A program made the position numbers and the translations under genes. This document shows positions 23,378-34,507 of a stretch of DNA of 46,862 bases, piece after piece. The stretch spans positions 1 to 46,862 of the forward strand of contig JNEU01000654.1 of assembly GCA_000697475.1 (NCBI GenBank). Reading direction: 5' to 3'. Each line of letters opens with the position of its first letter. Position 1 is the first letter of the stretch. Under the pieces are notes generated by a model. That model was given only the letters and a program-made list of their open reading frames with translations, made no database searches and was not told where the DNA came from. The stretch is from Lichtheimia corymbifera B2541 (taxonomy: Eukaryota; Mucoromycota; Mucoromycetes; Mucorales; Lichtheimiaceae).

Positions 23378-24442
23378 CTATAGACGGCTGTTATCGATGA
23401 AGAACCACTCTTTCTTAAGGACTTCAGCCAAATCATCAAATCGGATAGCACTAAGGGGACCCGAGATAGAATCGTTATGCATGGCAGACTTGAGTTTTCC
23501 GTCACTTTCCAGCTTCATGATATGCAATGCTATTCCTCTCAAATATGCTGGTTGCAGATCACCAGGTTTCTTATCACGCAGAATACTGCCAATCTCAAGC
23601 GGTGTCCAAGGCTTGGATCTATCTGACAAGATCAAATCAAGGATCTCGTTCTCACGTTGCCGCCTGAAATCGATATATTCATGGATCTTGGCGACACCAT
23701 CTTCAACAACAGGACCATGACCTGGGTACAGATGATGAGGCTCAAATGCCAAAAGTCGATCCAGTGTCCGCAAATATGTGGTCAAATCATCAAAGGTGAC
23801 AGTGCCATGTCCTAAAACACAGTCGCCTGCAAATATGGCGTTTTCCTCTTCGAGCCAGAAACAGCAATGATCGGAAGTGTGTCCTGGCGTATGTGCCACA
23901 TGCAAGGTTGTCTCATCATCCACCTGGAACACTTGTCCATCGCGTAAGTCTTGTGGCGTGCATGGAAAACCTTGCATAAACACCGTTTGCTCGTAACTTT
24001 CAGGGTGCAATGGATACTTGTGCACCGTAAGCTGACCCTCGCATGCTTCCAATAGGTATTCAAGTCCACCCCAATGATCCATGTGTGAGTGTGTCAATAG
24101 AACATCGGAAATGTAAGCGTGTGGCGATATTGATTCAAGAGATTGTTGCAAAAGTGGAACATAGGCTGGCATTCCTTGGCCACAATCAATAAGCACCTTA
24201 CGATCACCTTTACCCACAAGGTATGTATTGGTACCTGAGAGAGCAAAAAGAAAAGAACAAACAGTGTGTGAGTAAAATACATCTTTTCGGGTAGAACGGG
24301 GCGGTATATTTCTGCAGCAGCTGCATTTTGTCTGTGTACCTTGCAGTGTAAAAGGGCTTGGATTTAAACCAAGGACACGCCATACACGATCAGATAGCTG
24401 CGAGAATTCTGGAAGTGGTGGTAGATTGTCACGTTCAAGCAT
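23378..24442 (-). CDS. LACTB2: LACTB2-like metallo-beta-lactamase-fold hydrolase (endoribonuclease-like)
   Basis: A metallo-beta-lactamase-fold enzyme of the LACTB2 group; the human member is a mitochondrial single-strand endoribonuclease. Two exons (24442-24340, 24234-23378) give 319 residues. The metal motif is THSHMDHWGG (His83, His85, Asp87, His88); further ligands are in HTPGHTSDHCC, FAGDCVLG and LYPGHGPV. The C-terminal part holds the small winged-helix segment typical of LACTB2 (PWTPLEIGSIL, AYLRGIALHIMKLESDGK). The 105 nt intron has GT-AG ends, is a multiple of three and has no in-frame stop, so its retention would insert 35 residues just before TNTYLVG. Splicing is favoured because family members have that joined sequence. 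No mitochondrial presequence is obvious. Divergent from DHFR across a 1.8 kb gap. Confidence 0.92.
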   Translation of the reverse strand: MLERDNLPPLPEFSQLSDRVWRVLGLNPSPFTLQGTQTKCSCCRNIPPRSTRKDVFYSHTVCSFLFALSGTNTYLVGKGDRKVLIDCGQGMPAYVPLLQQSLESISPHAYISDVLLTHSHMDHWGGLEYLLEACEGQLTVHKYPLHPESYEQTVFMQGFPCTPQDLRDGQVFQVDDETTLHVAHTPGHTSDHCCFWLEEENAIFAGDCVLGHGTVTFDDLTTYLRTLDRLLAFEPHHLYPGHGPVVEDGVAKIHEYIDFRRQRENEILDLILSDRSKPWTPLEIGSILRDKKPGDLQPAYLRGIALHIMKLESDGKLKSAMHNDSISGPLSAIRFDDLAEVLKKEWFFIDNSRL

Positions 24443-26257
24443 GGTAATTATTATATGTAAGAATAAAGGATAGTTGAAAGAAAGGATAAGGGGAAGAAAG
24501 GAGGAAGAAAATGGGAAAAAAGATGACGGAATGGTAATTCACATGCGACTGCCCCACATGCAGGCAATCCCCCATCGCTGACTGATCGTGTGTAACCACA
24601 CATGTTACTTTGATGACAGATGAAGCTTGATTGGCTATAGTAGGGAACAATCAAGCCACGTTTTTGATACTTTGACATCATTATCATTGTATGAATTCAT
24701 GAAAACATAATCATCCTCAGGGTGTATTCATACCAGGATATAGCCTCCTTCATTTCCTTCGTACTCCTGTATTCTTCTTTTATACCTGTAGCATGATGAT
24801 GCGATAGTCAAAATTGATATCTTATCTTGCGCCAAACACAAGGCTTCGTTCATGGATCGGGTGGGTATATGTCGTGTCATGATAGGCTAGGTGACTTTTC
24901 ACGTTGATGAGCCCTAGGGTGATCTCCATATCAAAGCTATAATGATACTACAGTATACAACGGCCGTATGTCATATAGTGTTGGATACATTGGTTATAGT
25001 AATGAGCACGATAAAATGCAGTGCATACCAAGTGTCAATAAAACAAGGTTGGATCATCAGCAATGCAGATGCCTATTTTTATGCAAGGACAATCATCACG
25101 TCTGCTGGGCTCTTTGATCAAGAGCAGCCTTAATCCTGGTGAAGGCGTCCTCCTACCATAACAACTCTTTTGGAGTGGTCATTCATTGAACTTCATGCTT
25201 CCCACTATTTTCATTGTCGCGGTCGTCATTGTGATATTCGGCTCTTTCACCAAGGTAAAGGCTAATCATATTGCTTGATGTATCATATATTACCCATACC
25301 CCGTTTTTGCGATAGCTATCTGCCAGGTTCAATCATCCAAGGGAGAAATTGGCATGATGCATATAGCGAAGTTGACGATCTGCCTTGATTTCATTGAACA
25401 AGTCCGCTCGTGAAATATCAGCATCGAAGAGGAGGTTGACGACAACATGAAGTAGCATCCATTCGTTTCCGGTGATGGTCAAAGGGGTTGCTCAAATTGA
25501 AGCCTAGGTGTATAGCATTTAATCGACCGACGATGAAAGCAACATCATATCATTCCAATAGTTGCAATACAGAGATCCCGCTATAAAATACACCTCGTTT
25601 CTCTGATCAATTTCTGGGTCCACCAAGCATTTCTTGTCGTTTTAACGAGGGGTCAACATGAACACATGAATATGCAGCATATGGAAATCCGTCATGGATA
25701 ATAAAGTATCTCAGTTTAAATGCTATTACTGGCATGGAGTACTCTATGCTAATGTATTTTATGAGAGTAATCCACCTAATGAACAACCACGATTCGAGTG
25801 ATGTGGTGTGTTAAAAGTGCAGCTCCGAAGGCCCGGTTTATGCACTGCCCATCCGAGTGTGAAATATAAGAAGTAGGAGCACCGAGATGCCAACCCTATA
25901 TAAATGTTCCATATGACTTGGTGTAATGGCTACTAATTTTCCCAAAGGTGATAGTAATAATGAAGAAGTCCCATGGTCCTTTGTGAACAAGATGATCATT
26001 GTTCAATCTATCCTCTTTGGTGCAACGGTGTAGCACAATTGTATGGCACGATGTGTAACTTTTTATCATTCAAAGAAGATTGACGGTGGCATGTCATGCA
26101 TATCCATCCAAATGGGGTGTAAAACTTGGCCAATTTATGTAACATGGGTTTTGTATTATCGAGCTTACAATGTGTGTGTATGTGTAGTCAAGAAGCACTG
26201 CATAACAAGCGGAGGAGGTGAGGGAGTGACATTGTGCTCTATCTTTCTCTTCTCGAC
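24443..26257. other. Long intergenic region between divergent genes
   Basis: A 1.8 kb spacer between the LACTB2-like gene and DHFR. It holds TATA-like boxes near 25579 and 25895, a possible short secreted-peptide-like start at 25195 (MLPTIFIVAVVIVIFGSF followed by a GT donor), and protein-like but broken frames on - at 25333-25735 (listed separately). No intact gene was recognised. Confidence 0.45.
25333..25735 (-). pseudogene. Possible relic coding sequence
   Basis: On the - strand a 42-residue frame starts at 25735 (MPVIAFKLRYFIIHDGFPY) and ends in TGA at 25607. The same frame then continues past a second TGA with AFIVGRLNAIHLGFNL. A shifted frame, open at 25491-25333, reads NEWMLLHVVVNLLFDADI followed by FNEIKADRQLRYMHHANF. 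These pieces look like protein and could be a decayed gene or exons of an unrecognised gene, but no family is recognised and no complete splice model works. Chance cannot be excluded. Confidence 0.2.
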
Positions 26258-26898
26258 ATGAAGAAAAATTTTGCTCTCATCGTTGCTGCAACAGAAGAAC
26301 TCGGCATTGGCGTCAAGAGTAACTTGCCATGGCGTCTTCCAAAGGATATGGCTTTCTTCAAGCAGGTGACAATGCACGTTCCGAAGGGAATGCCGGCTGA
26401 TGCCAAGAATGCGGTCATTATGGGTCGCGTCACATGGGAGTCGATTCCACCAAAGTTCCGTCCGTTGGCTGATCGTATCAATATTGTCATTTCACGGGAT
26501 GCAAGCTACGACGTGTGAGTAAAAAGGACATGATATGATATGGAGACGGGTGGACTGATATATATCTATATAGTGAAGGAAAGGCTACGCTTCTTCATAG
26601 CTTGGAGGATGCATTGACGATGGCGTCGGTTGAGGCACAAGGACGTATTTTCGTGATTGGAGGTGCACAAATCTATCAGTTGGCATTACAACATCCTGAA
26701 TGCACGCATATTCTTCTCACTCGTGTACGATCCAAGGTTGATTGTGATACGTTTTTCCCAGCAATTCCTGAAGATATCTTTCGATTGGCATCCCATGAAG
26801 AATTAGAAGCCTATGCTGAACACCAAGTACCCCAGGGCATTCAGACAGACAAAGACTTGCAATACGAGTTTACTCTATATATCCGTCGTTCATTATAA
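26258..26898 (+). CDS. DFR1: Dihydrofolate reductase
   Basis: It reduces dihydrofolate to tetrahydrofolate with NADPH, needed for thymidylate and purine synthesis. Two exons (26258-26514, 26574-26898) give 193 residues, usual for fungal DHFR. Motifs: FALIVAATEELGIGVKSNLPW (cofactor and substrate loop; about residues 5-25), LPKDMAFF with the active-site acid, AVIMGRVTWESIP (NADPH binding), and IFVIGGAQIYQLAL near the end. The junction restores the conserved SRDASYDVEGKA segment, and the donor is GTGAGT. The chosen ATG gives MKKNFALIV, matching family starts; an upstream in-frame extension without ATG would not fit. The MIT-domain gene follows 258 bp downstream on the same strand. Confidence 0.95.
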
Positions 26899-27156
26899 AG
26901 AGATGCACTATATACACCCTTTATCATCAATATGCATGGGAAGGAGGGGGAATTGCACGGTTTTTTCACATGCCAATATGCTGTGCTACGCGGAGAGTAT
27001 CAAGAACGGAAAGGGAATGTAATATGCTTCACGTGGCGTGCTACAAAAGGATCCTGCAACACTTTTTTTTCTTGTCATCCCTCCTCTCTTTTTTTCTTTT
27101 CTTTTTTATTATTACTGCAACCTCTGGCTCCACTGTTTACATTCAAAAAAAAAGCC

Positions 27157-28110
27157 ATGTCAACTGCAGCTGAGCGTATTGCTACTCCTCCTACTACCAA
27201 CTACGATGAAGTCGTATGCTTTCGACCACCACCACCCCCTTATGAGAAAGTTGCCAATGGTTCATCATCATCATCATCATCGTCAGGCATGCTTAGTAAG
27301 GTGATGTCTGTTTGGCGTCGACAAGCCATGGCTGAGCAACAAGGCAAGCTGAGCGGCCAAGTCATGATGGTGGACAAGAAACAAGTTGAACATGCTGTGA
27401 CACTGATTAATATTGCGACCGAGATGGATCATTCTGGCAACCACCAAATGGCCGTCGATTTATATATGATGGGGCTTGATAGAATGCTTTCTGCTTTTCC
27501 ATGTAAGTCATGATGATGGTGATGATGATAATATCTTCATGCAAGCTCACAGTATATATAAAGTGGAAAGCAATCCCAATATGAAACGTGCCCTTGAAAG
27601 CAAGATCATGGAAATCAGTCATGAAAAGAACCTTGATTTACGAGCTCTGGAAGCCCCTATGGGTGACTCGAAGAACGGTGGCATGATGGGTGGTCGATCG
27701 TTGAGTGATCTACTTTCAAGTTCGCTTGTGCTGGGTGCTATTGTTTTGAAAAAGAGCCCTGTACCAGGCAAGTATTATCTGCATGCTGCATCCCCATCAT
27801 CAGCCCCTCCCTCAACAAAAGGTTCCCTTTTTGAAACACATGGTGCACATAAAAATAATATGCATGTTGCTATATTATAGACATGGTCTCGTATGCTGTT
27901 GGCTGTGCAAGAGCGGGGCTTGATCGAGTGGATGGTGCTCGCAGGTTTACATGGGGCATTGCATCTCATGGTATTGCCAAGGCTGCCGAACTTGATCGTC
28001 ATTTTGAGATCCATCAGACCGTTGACAACCTTTACCAATCTCTTTACGCAGCTGTCGCTAAGGCAAGCACAGCTTATGCCGAAACACCCGGGTTTAGAGA
28101 AGCCAAATGA
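27157..28110 (+). CDS. MIT-domain protein
   Basis: Three exons (27157-27502, 27564-27767, 27881-28110) give 259 residues. The N-terminal 55 residues are disordered, with PPPPPYEKVANG and a serine run. Residues about 68-125 form an MIT (microtubule interacting and trafficking) three-helix domain: VEHAVTLINIATEMDHSGN, MAVDLYMMGLDRMLSAFP and MKRALESKIMEISH. MIT domains bind ESCRT-III tails, so a role in endosomal sorting is likely but inferred. The C-terminal region (residues about 170-259) has GLDRVDGARRFTWGIASHG and helices that I cannot assign. Intron 1 uses a GTAAGT donor and an AAAG acceptor chosen to give SAFPLESNPNMK; a NAG 18 nt upstream would add SHSIYKV-type residues. Intron 2 is GC-AG (GCAAGT at 27768). 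Confidence 0.82.
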
Positions 28111-28964
28111 CATGTTTCATGATTCACTATCATCCCTCCACCTCCTACTCCCTTTTCGTCTCATCTATCGGCATCTCTATTATAGTATACCCCCAATACA
28201 TCATTACTACCCACATCATATTACGCAAAAACACACATCCAAGTCACTTTTGTAGCGTATATGACATGTCAATTCAAAAAAGTGCATTTCTTCTCTTTTG
28301 ATTCTCAATGTTTTGGTCTAATAATGCGCATGGAAATGAGTTGAGTAAACTAATATAAGCGGGCCAAACAAGTCTTTTCCTTTGTTTTGACAGGTGCTCG
28401 GAACGTCAGCTGCGTTGTTAAAAGAACGATGCCTTACACAATCAATGCATCCTATATATTGTGGTGGTAGTATAACGATTCAAAATACCCCTGACGCACA
28501 CATACATTCACATCATGATGCGCTCATATGATACCACCATTACCATTGTTCAATGAAGGTTTCATCAGACATAAAGGAGTGCTCCTTGTGCCTGATATTG
28601 CGTAACTCGCTTGCCACACCATATCGGTAACTTGACAATAAATACCTATATTTGGTTGGTTTGTCATGCAGTGTCCACACCTCTTTTTTATACACAGAGG
28701 CCTTTTCTTTCATCCTTCAATTGTATATAGGATATTTTCATATCAGAGGATATGCTTCATTTTTCGGAAAAAAGGTTTTTTTGTAATGATATCATTATAA
28801 TGGCTACAGCTCCTACTCTAACGTATGCACGATTTTTCGTTTGGTGACACGAGTGGGTGTATTACCCTATTGCATATACTGCATGTATGTTTAGCAAAGA
28901 GGAAACAAATAAAGTTGTTTACCAATCCCTGAACCGCCACCCCATCCCTGAAATCATCGCCGTG
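28111..28964. other. Convergent 3' spacer
   Basis: An 854 bp spacer between the MIT-domain gene (+) and the CotH-family gene (-), both ending here. AT-rich, short frames only. Nothing recognised. Confidence 0.5.
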
Positions 28965-30962
28965 TTATGGATAACTTACATAGATGAACAATGATGCGAG
29001 TAGAGCCAAAGGCAAAGCCCATACGTTTGATGCTGACTTGGCTGAGCCAGAAGGCTTGGAGTCTTCATCATCGGCTTCACCTTGAGGAGCAACGGATGCA
29101 TCCGGTGGTGATGGTGCTTCCGAGTTCGTCACCTTGTTGCCTCCTTGTGGTTGTTGCTGCTGGTGCTGTTGTGGTCCTTGGACGGGATGCTGGACAATTT
29201 CAATATTGAATTCTTTTGCGACGGCATTGCTTTTTGCAACAACCCATTCAAGCAACCCCCATTCGGCACCACCGGGTTTTTGGCCTGGTGCTTTTGTTCC
29301 GGTCCATAAGTTGGCAGTGACTTGATCAAAGGTCCATCCAAAATGAATACCAGGTGATTGTTGTTTGATAGAACGATCCCATTCAAGATCGGGTAACAAG
29401 AACTTTTGATATTCGAGAACACGGTTGGTGAGGGTGTAATTGTTGAACAGCACCGCCGTGGTGTTTTTCAAGTACGATTCAAAACGTGTGCGCATAGCGG
29501 GGTTCTTTAGCAAACCATTGATCATGACACCTCCAGGGAACATTTCTGGGAATTTTGTATAGGATGTTTCAACAAAGGTCCTGGGTTGATCGAGGTTGAC
29601 ACCAAAAGTAGCATCGTAATCTTGTCCAAGGTAATACCACATGTTGTTGTTGGTTGGGTCACGGTATGCACCATCATTGGTTTGTTCCATCCAATAGCCA
29701 TCCCAGTGTCCTGCAAGATATTCCATCACCATGAATCGCATAAAGCTATCGGTATCAAACATGTCAGACAGCTTGGCAACCGAAGCGTCATTGGAAAAGT
29801 CAGTCTTGTTGAGCGTGGCACACAATGGGTCAATGGCTTCATAATCCTCTGGACTCTTTTCGTTAGGGATCCAGGAGCTATAATCATCCTTGTTGCTGGA
29901 ATACATAAAGCTTGCACCAGAAGCACCATCATACAATGGGCCCATTTGCTGTGGCGGCTTGCCATTGTAAAACATGGCACGGATATAAGAATACTGAGGT
30001 ATGTCGTCAAGCATATTGAATGTACCAAAGCCTTCACCATTGATATACAATCGCACAATGGTGGCTTGGTTGGCATAGACACCCATGGCTTGCAACACGT
30101 CGGCATACAGCTTTTCTCGCATTTGTGTGGGGTCTTCTTCCATGTGTCTGAGCTTGATATAATTGCGATTGTAAATGTATTGGCCTTCTGGTAAGATCCA
30201 TCTCCAGCTTTGTTTGTCGTTGTTGTGTTTCTTTCCAGCACCGTGGATACCAAAAGAGCAGTTCTAAATGCGTGTCAGATTTCATCTAGAAGGCTGGGGG
30301 GGCTATATTAATAGCAGCACATTACTTACTTTGTAGACGAGTACTTCCTCAGGACCCACAAAAGTGAACTTGGTGCTATACAAATCGGCAGGAACGTTTT
30401 TGATAAGGTTGTTCATTTCGGTAGGATCGCCATTCATGAAGATAGTAGGGATGTAATTGGTATCAAACATAGGTGGTTCGTCACCACCACGTGTCCATTG
30501 TGGCTGTTTGGCGAGGTGAGTATTATATACCCTATTTCAAAATACAAAGGTGCATTTACTTACATTATCAGCAATAGGCCATGGTAATTCTGGAATATTG
30601 GCATATGTCACTGGGCGATTGAAGAAATCATTACGAGTGACGGTGCGACCTGCCTCCAATGTACGTTGAAAAGGCTCTGACTTTCCACTGACAACATACT
30701 AAGGTTTGTAACAAAGGGGTGTTTAAATATAACTATGTAGCGCCATTGATGATCCCTTTCCTCCTTATACCTGATATTTGTCTTGGTCGTTTGCTTCTGC
30801 TTGGCCGACAAAGTATGGGACGTCAGGATCAGATGCAGAAAGTTTAGTGAGCTGACCATTGACTGACACTTGAACATCGGTAGCTCCGGGAGCAACAACA
30901 CGGAAGGTGATAGTGGCAGCATTCGCCACTGTAACAATTAGAGGAATTAATAGTAGACGCAT
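28965..30962 (-). CDS. CotH-family (spore coat H kinase fold) cell-surface protein
   Basis: A CotH-domain protein; in Rhizopus, members of this family are surface proteins that act as host-cell ligands, and bacterial CotH is an atypical protein kinase. Four exons (30962-30771, 30698-30564, 30503-30330, 30263-28965) give 599 residues, close to Rhizopus CotH lengths. The first 15 residues (MRLLLIPLIVTVANA) form a signal peptide. CotH landmarks are HGAGKKHNNDKQSWRW, NRNYIKLRHMEEDPTQMREK, YNGEGFG-type cofactor region, and MEQTNDGAYRDPTNNN, a signature of the Mucorales invasin subgroup. The tail is Pro/Gln/Ser/Asp-rich and ends in a hydrophobic segment (NVWALPLALLASLFIY), fitting a GPI anchor. Several NxT/S sites are present. 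The junctions preserve conserved sequence. Kinase activity or host binding is not shown by sequence. Confidence 0.93.
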
Positions 30963-32259
30963 GACGATATATAAAAAAGAAAGGGAAAAGAAAGAGATGA
31001 AAATTGACAAGAAAAGGGGGAGGATATTTCAAGTTTTTATGTGTTGATGGAATGGCTGTCAGCAGCAAGCAAGCCCAGACTTTTTTAGCCCTGACGCCCT
31101 GCTACTAGAGTTATACGCATGTAGGAGGTATTGCTTGTCACTCGGCCCCGGGATGCATCAGTTTTTTTTTCTTTGGAAGCAGCAGCAGCAGCAGGATGAT
31201 GGAAAAAGGAGACACGCACACACACACATATCTCACGTGTGACCACGAGTGATCGTATGGGCAACACGAAATGTAAACAAGACCAGTGCACACACAAAGG
31301 AACCTTAACGCTGTTGTTAGTTACAACAGCAGCTGGTTTTGGTTTGTTACAAACAATACGGGATTCTTTGTATACGTACGTGGGGACAATGCGTTCGTCT
31401 GCAAATGCCATTCTCTGTTTTATGCATCGATACGCACCTTGCGTGGCCCCCTTTTTTTTTTTCTTCTTGGCAATGGTGGATCCTGTTTTGAGCAGCATTG
31501 ATCAGCAAAACCATCGTTATCCACAGGAGTAGGATAGTAAGTGCGATGCATGTCTCTCTATGCCAAACGTATCACGACATGAAATAATGGATGTTTGGGG
31601 AATTCACACACCCACCCACACACGTAATCGTCATCCTCCAAGCCAAACATTCTATTTGGGTGGTTGGGCGGGTGCAAGTTTAGAAAAGAAGCTGAATTTC
31701 CTCATGTGGTGTTTTGTATCATTCTATTTCAGTACACTCTACTACGCCACAAAGCACGCTGTCAACTGATATGAGTATTAATGTGCATAAGTAATTCTGC
31801 GTGACCAATGCGTAAAATAGCAATGTATAATAGCGATGTAATCATTTCCTTTGAAAGAGCGGTAAGTTTGATACAAATCCAAAAAGTTAAAGCCCACGAA
31901 CCAGCTCCTGCAGCTGCATCAGCCAATGTGCATCATCACCCTTTGCCTTTTATTTTATAATAACAGTTGATGGCAGGTTGTATATATACCACATGCTGTT
32001 TTTTGACTATTTTAAGAGATAGTATAGTAATACTGGGTAAACGCGCGTGGCTGCATAATAGGTTTGGGTGTGTGGTCGCCGGCGGGAATACTGGCGGGTT
32101 CCACCTAAATTGTTAAAGTGCATGAAGATGAATGAGTTCCCTCCTCTTCGTGCTGCATCCTCAGGTACTTTAATCGATCCATCCATCCATCCTCTTATCC
32201 AATTCATCCATCTCTGATCATCATGGATTGACCCGTTTATTAGCTTTCTATTTATCGTC
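30963..32259. other. Long divergent spacer
   Basis: A 1.3 kb spacer between the CotH-family gene (-) and the ribosomal protein gene (+), holding both promoters. A 137-codon frame on - (31085-31498) is low-complexity and homopolymer-driven. The + side carries CT-rich tracts before the ribosomal protein start. No gene was recognised. Confidence 0.5.
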
Positions 32260-32803
32260 ATGGTCCGCGTTTCCGTTTTGAACGACTGCTTGAACGCCAT
32301 TAACAATGCTGAGCGTCGCGGTAAGCGTCAAGTTATGATCCGCCCCTCCTCCAAGGTCATTGTCAAGTTCCTTTCTGTTATGCAGAAGCACGGTACGTTG
32401 TCATTTTCAATCGACATGCTATGAACGAGTGTGTCAAAACGTGTCAGCTATGGTGAAAAGCATGTGTGTGTGTTACCATCACGTGTGATCATCCATGCCT
32501 GGCAACAAGCGGTATATCATGGAGACTGATGATAGCATTCTAGGTTACATTGGTGAATTCGAGGAGATCGATGATCATCGTTCCGGCAAGATTGTCATCC
32601 AACTTAACGGTCGTTTGAACAAGTGTGGTGTCATCTCTCCCCGCTTCAACATTAAGCTCCAGGACCTCGAAAAGTGGACCTCCAACTTGCTTCCCTCCCG
32701 TCAATTCGGTTACCTTGTTTTGACCACCTCCGCTGGTATTATGGATCACGAGGAGGCTCGTCGCAAGCACGCTGGTGGCAAGATCCTTGGTTTCTTCTAT
32801 TAA
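32260..32803 (+). CDS. RPS22: 40S ribosomal protein uS8 (S15a / Rps22)
   Basis: A component of the small ribosomal subunit that binds 18S rRNA. Two exons (32260-32392, 32544-32803) give 130 residues, exactly the family length. The protein starts [18 protein letters not shown] and ends [11 protein letters not shown], both strongly conserved; [17 protein letters not shown] follows the intron. Codons are strongly biased (AAG only, many C-ending), as expected for high expression. The single intron is 151 nt, longer than most here, and could host a small RNA (see findings). The stop is 185 bp from the stop of the convergent dysferlin-domain gene. Confidence 0.97.
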
Positions 32804-32988
32804 GCACCTTTCTTTCCATGATCCGATCATAAACGCGTCTTGTATCAAAAGTATACTTTATTTTGTGGGATTTTGTTTTTGGAGTCATGCATGCGAAAAA
32901 GGAAGGAGATGTATATGTGAGCTGTTATGGATGCAATAGATGTATTGTGAGGAGGGGAGTGTGTGTGCGTGTGTATAAGTCAAGAGAA

Positions 32989-34507
32989 TTAAAAGGCGTC
33001 CAAGATGGCTTGGGTATCAGTGTAAAAACGCAGTGATTGTAATGCACGTTTCTCTTCCATTCCTAACTCGGGACGTGTCTTGAATAATTGCTATGATGAT
33101 AGATAAGTGAGCAACCTGACAAATGGATTCATGTCATTCACAAACCTCGAGGAATTGCCGTTTGGAGGATTCATATTGAAGCGTGTCAAGGATCTCTTGC
33201 ACCTAATGGTTGCACAGCATGAGAGGCAATATCTCGGATCCCTTTTCTCCCATTATACATACCTGTCGCATAAGTTGCTCCGATGTACCACCACCCATAG
33301 ACACTACTTGACCTAGTACCCTAAGGCGTTCTCTATCCAATCGACATTTGGCGAGCTCGTCTTTGAGATGTTGTGGATTATCCAATACTTGAAGTGAGGA
33401 TGTCGTTGATGATGATGATTGTGGGAATCCGCTGTCATTGTCATCCACGTTGATCAACTTTGCTTCATTGACATTCGTCTCTTCTTGCTCCTCTTTTTCC
33501 ACCGGTACTAAGCGTCGTCTTAAGCGGATCCATCGGCGACGTCGGACAAAGGATCGAAAATGCTTGTAATTACCTAGATAGAAAAACGTCATCAATGAAT
33601 GATTCCCTTTGAATGAGGAATGTAAACGCACATACCATGCCATACTGCACCATGAAACTTTAGAGCGTATTGCCATCCAGCTAATTGAGCGTATATATAT
33701 ATATATGAGAGAATGCTTAAAGTAAAAAGACAGGGGAGTAGAATCAATGTACCTTCGTCAACATCACCGGACATATCGACCATCCACTCTTTGGTGACCT
33801 AATGTGACCCAATCAACGTCAATGCCTTTTTGCCGAAAGATCAATTGATAAACTTTACCCATTGCCAGGTCGGATCTGGTAACTGATAAGTGGTAGTGTC
33901 CATGGGGGTATATCTATAAGAGCGTACTGGATGAGTGTATGTATATACAAAGAGGGATTGTAGCATATCAACATACTGCATATCAGCATCGCACCAAGGA
34001 TTAGGATCGAATTGGAGGAGACTATGTACCAAAATGGATGAGAAACAAGCACGCATAAACCATGTCAAAAGCTTCTCACGTTTTCGAGCTGTACCCCACT
34101 ACCCAAGAACTGCCGTGCGTATGTCGTCAGTACAATCGTGTTGTCATGCATGGGTTGACTTATTCTACTTGCCCACGTTGACATTCATATAAGATATCGT
34201 AAACATATTCTTCGCGTACTGATGGGTTGGATTCGTGGTGTTGGTCATCTGGCAAGTGGGGCAGTGGCAATGTCAAGTTGTTTTGTTGCTTTTGTGGTTT
34301 GGGCTTGTTGATGAGATCGCGTAGAGTCTTTCGTACACGTAAAGAGCGTTGCCGCACCACAGCTGCTGCATCGGATATGGAGGGAGACTCAGGCATAAAG
34401 GGAGGAGAGAAAGAGAGACACACACAATGTTTCACCGCAAGCAATGCAATACCTCTTGTGTGCTGGGAGAAAATAGGACCTTGTACTACCACCGACTCAG
34501 TTGACAT
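32989..34507 (-). CDS. Dysferlin/peroxin-domain protein (Spo73/Mug65-like)
   Basis: Ten exons (34507-34453, 34365-34173, 34109-34080, 34021-33977, 33913-33859, 33798-33753, 33680-33636, 33573-33263, 33202-33146, 33090-32989) give 312 residues. The centre carries DysF halves: YDILYECQRGSWVVGYSS and the LLQFDPNPWCD segment, then WQWVTKEWMVDMSGDVDE, GWQYALKFHGAVWHG and RSFVRRRRWIRLRRR. This pattern occurs in Pex30-type peroxins and in Spo73/Mug65 proteins. No membrane helices are visible, which favours a Spo73/Mug65-like soluble form. The C-terminal half is Ser-rich then helical. Exon 3 is only 30 nt, and intron 2 has a GC-AG boundary (donor GCAAGT at 34172) that must be used to keep QRG-SWVVGY. 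Intron 1 has tandem NAG acceptors (CAGCAG), so one alanine may vary. Confidence 0.85.

Noticed and set aside
24950..24985. ACGGCCGTATGTC, resembling the start of 5S rRNA in reverse complement
   Set aside because: Similarity ends after about 12 bases; internal control elements of 5S rRNA are absent.
25195..25254. Short secreted-peptide-like start MLPTIFIVAVVIVIFGSF with a GT donor
   Set aside because: The joined product would be only about 33 residues and no further exons could be supported.
29586..30194. 202-codon + strand open frame across the CotH gene
   Set aside because: It lies opposite conserved CotH coding sequence and resembles no protein.
31085..31498. 137-codon - strand ORF in the CotH/RPS22 spacer
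   Set aside because: Rich in homopolymer lysine and alanine from simple-sequence DNA; no domain.
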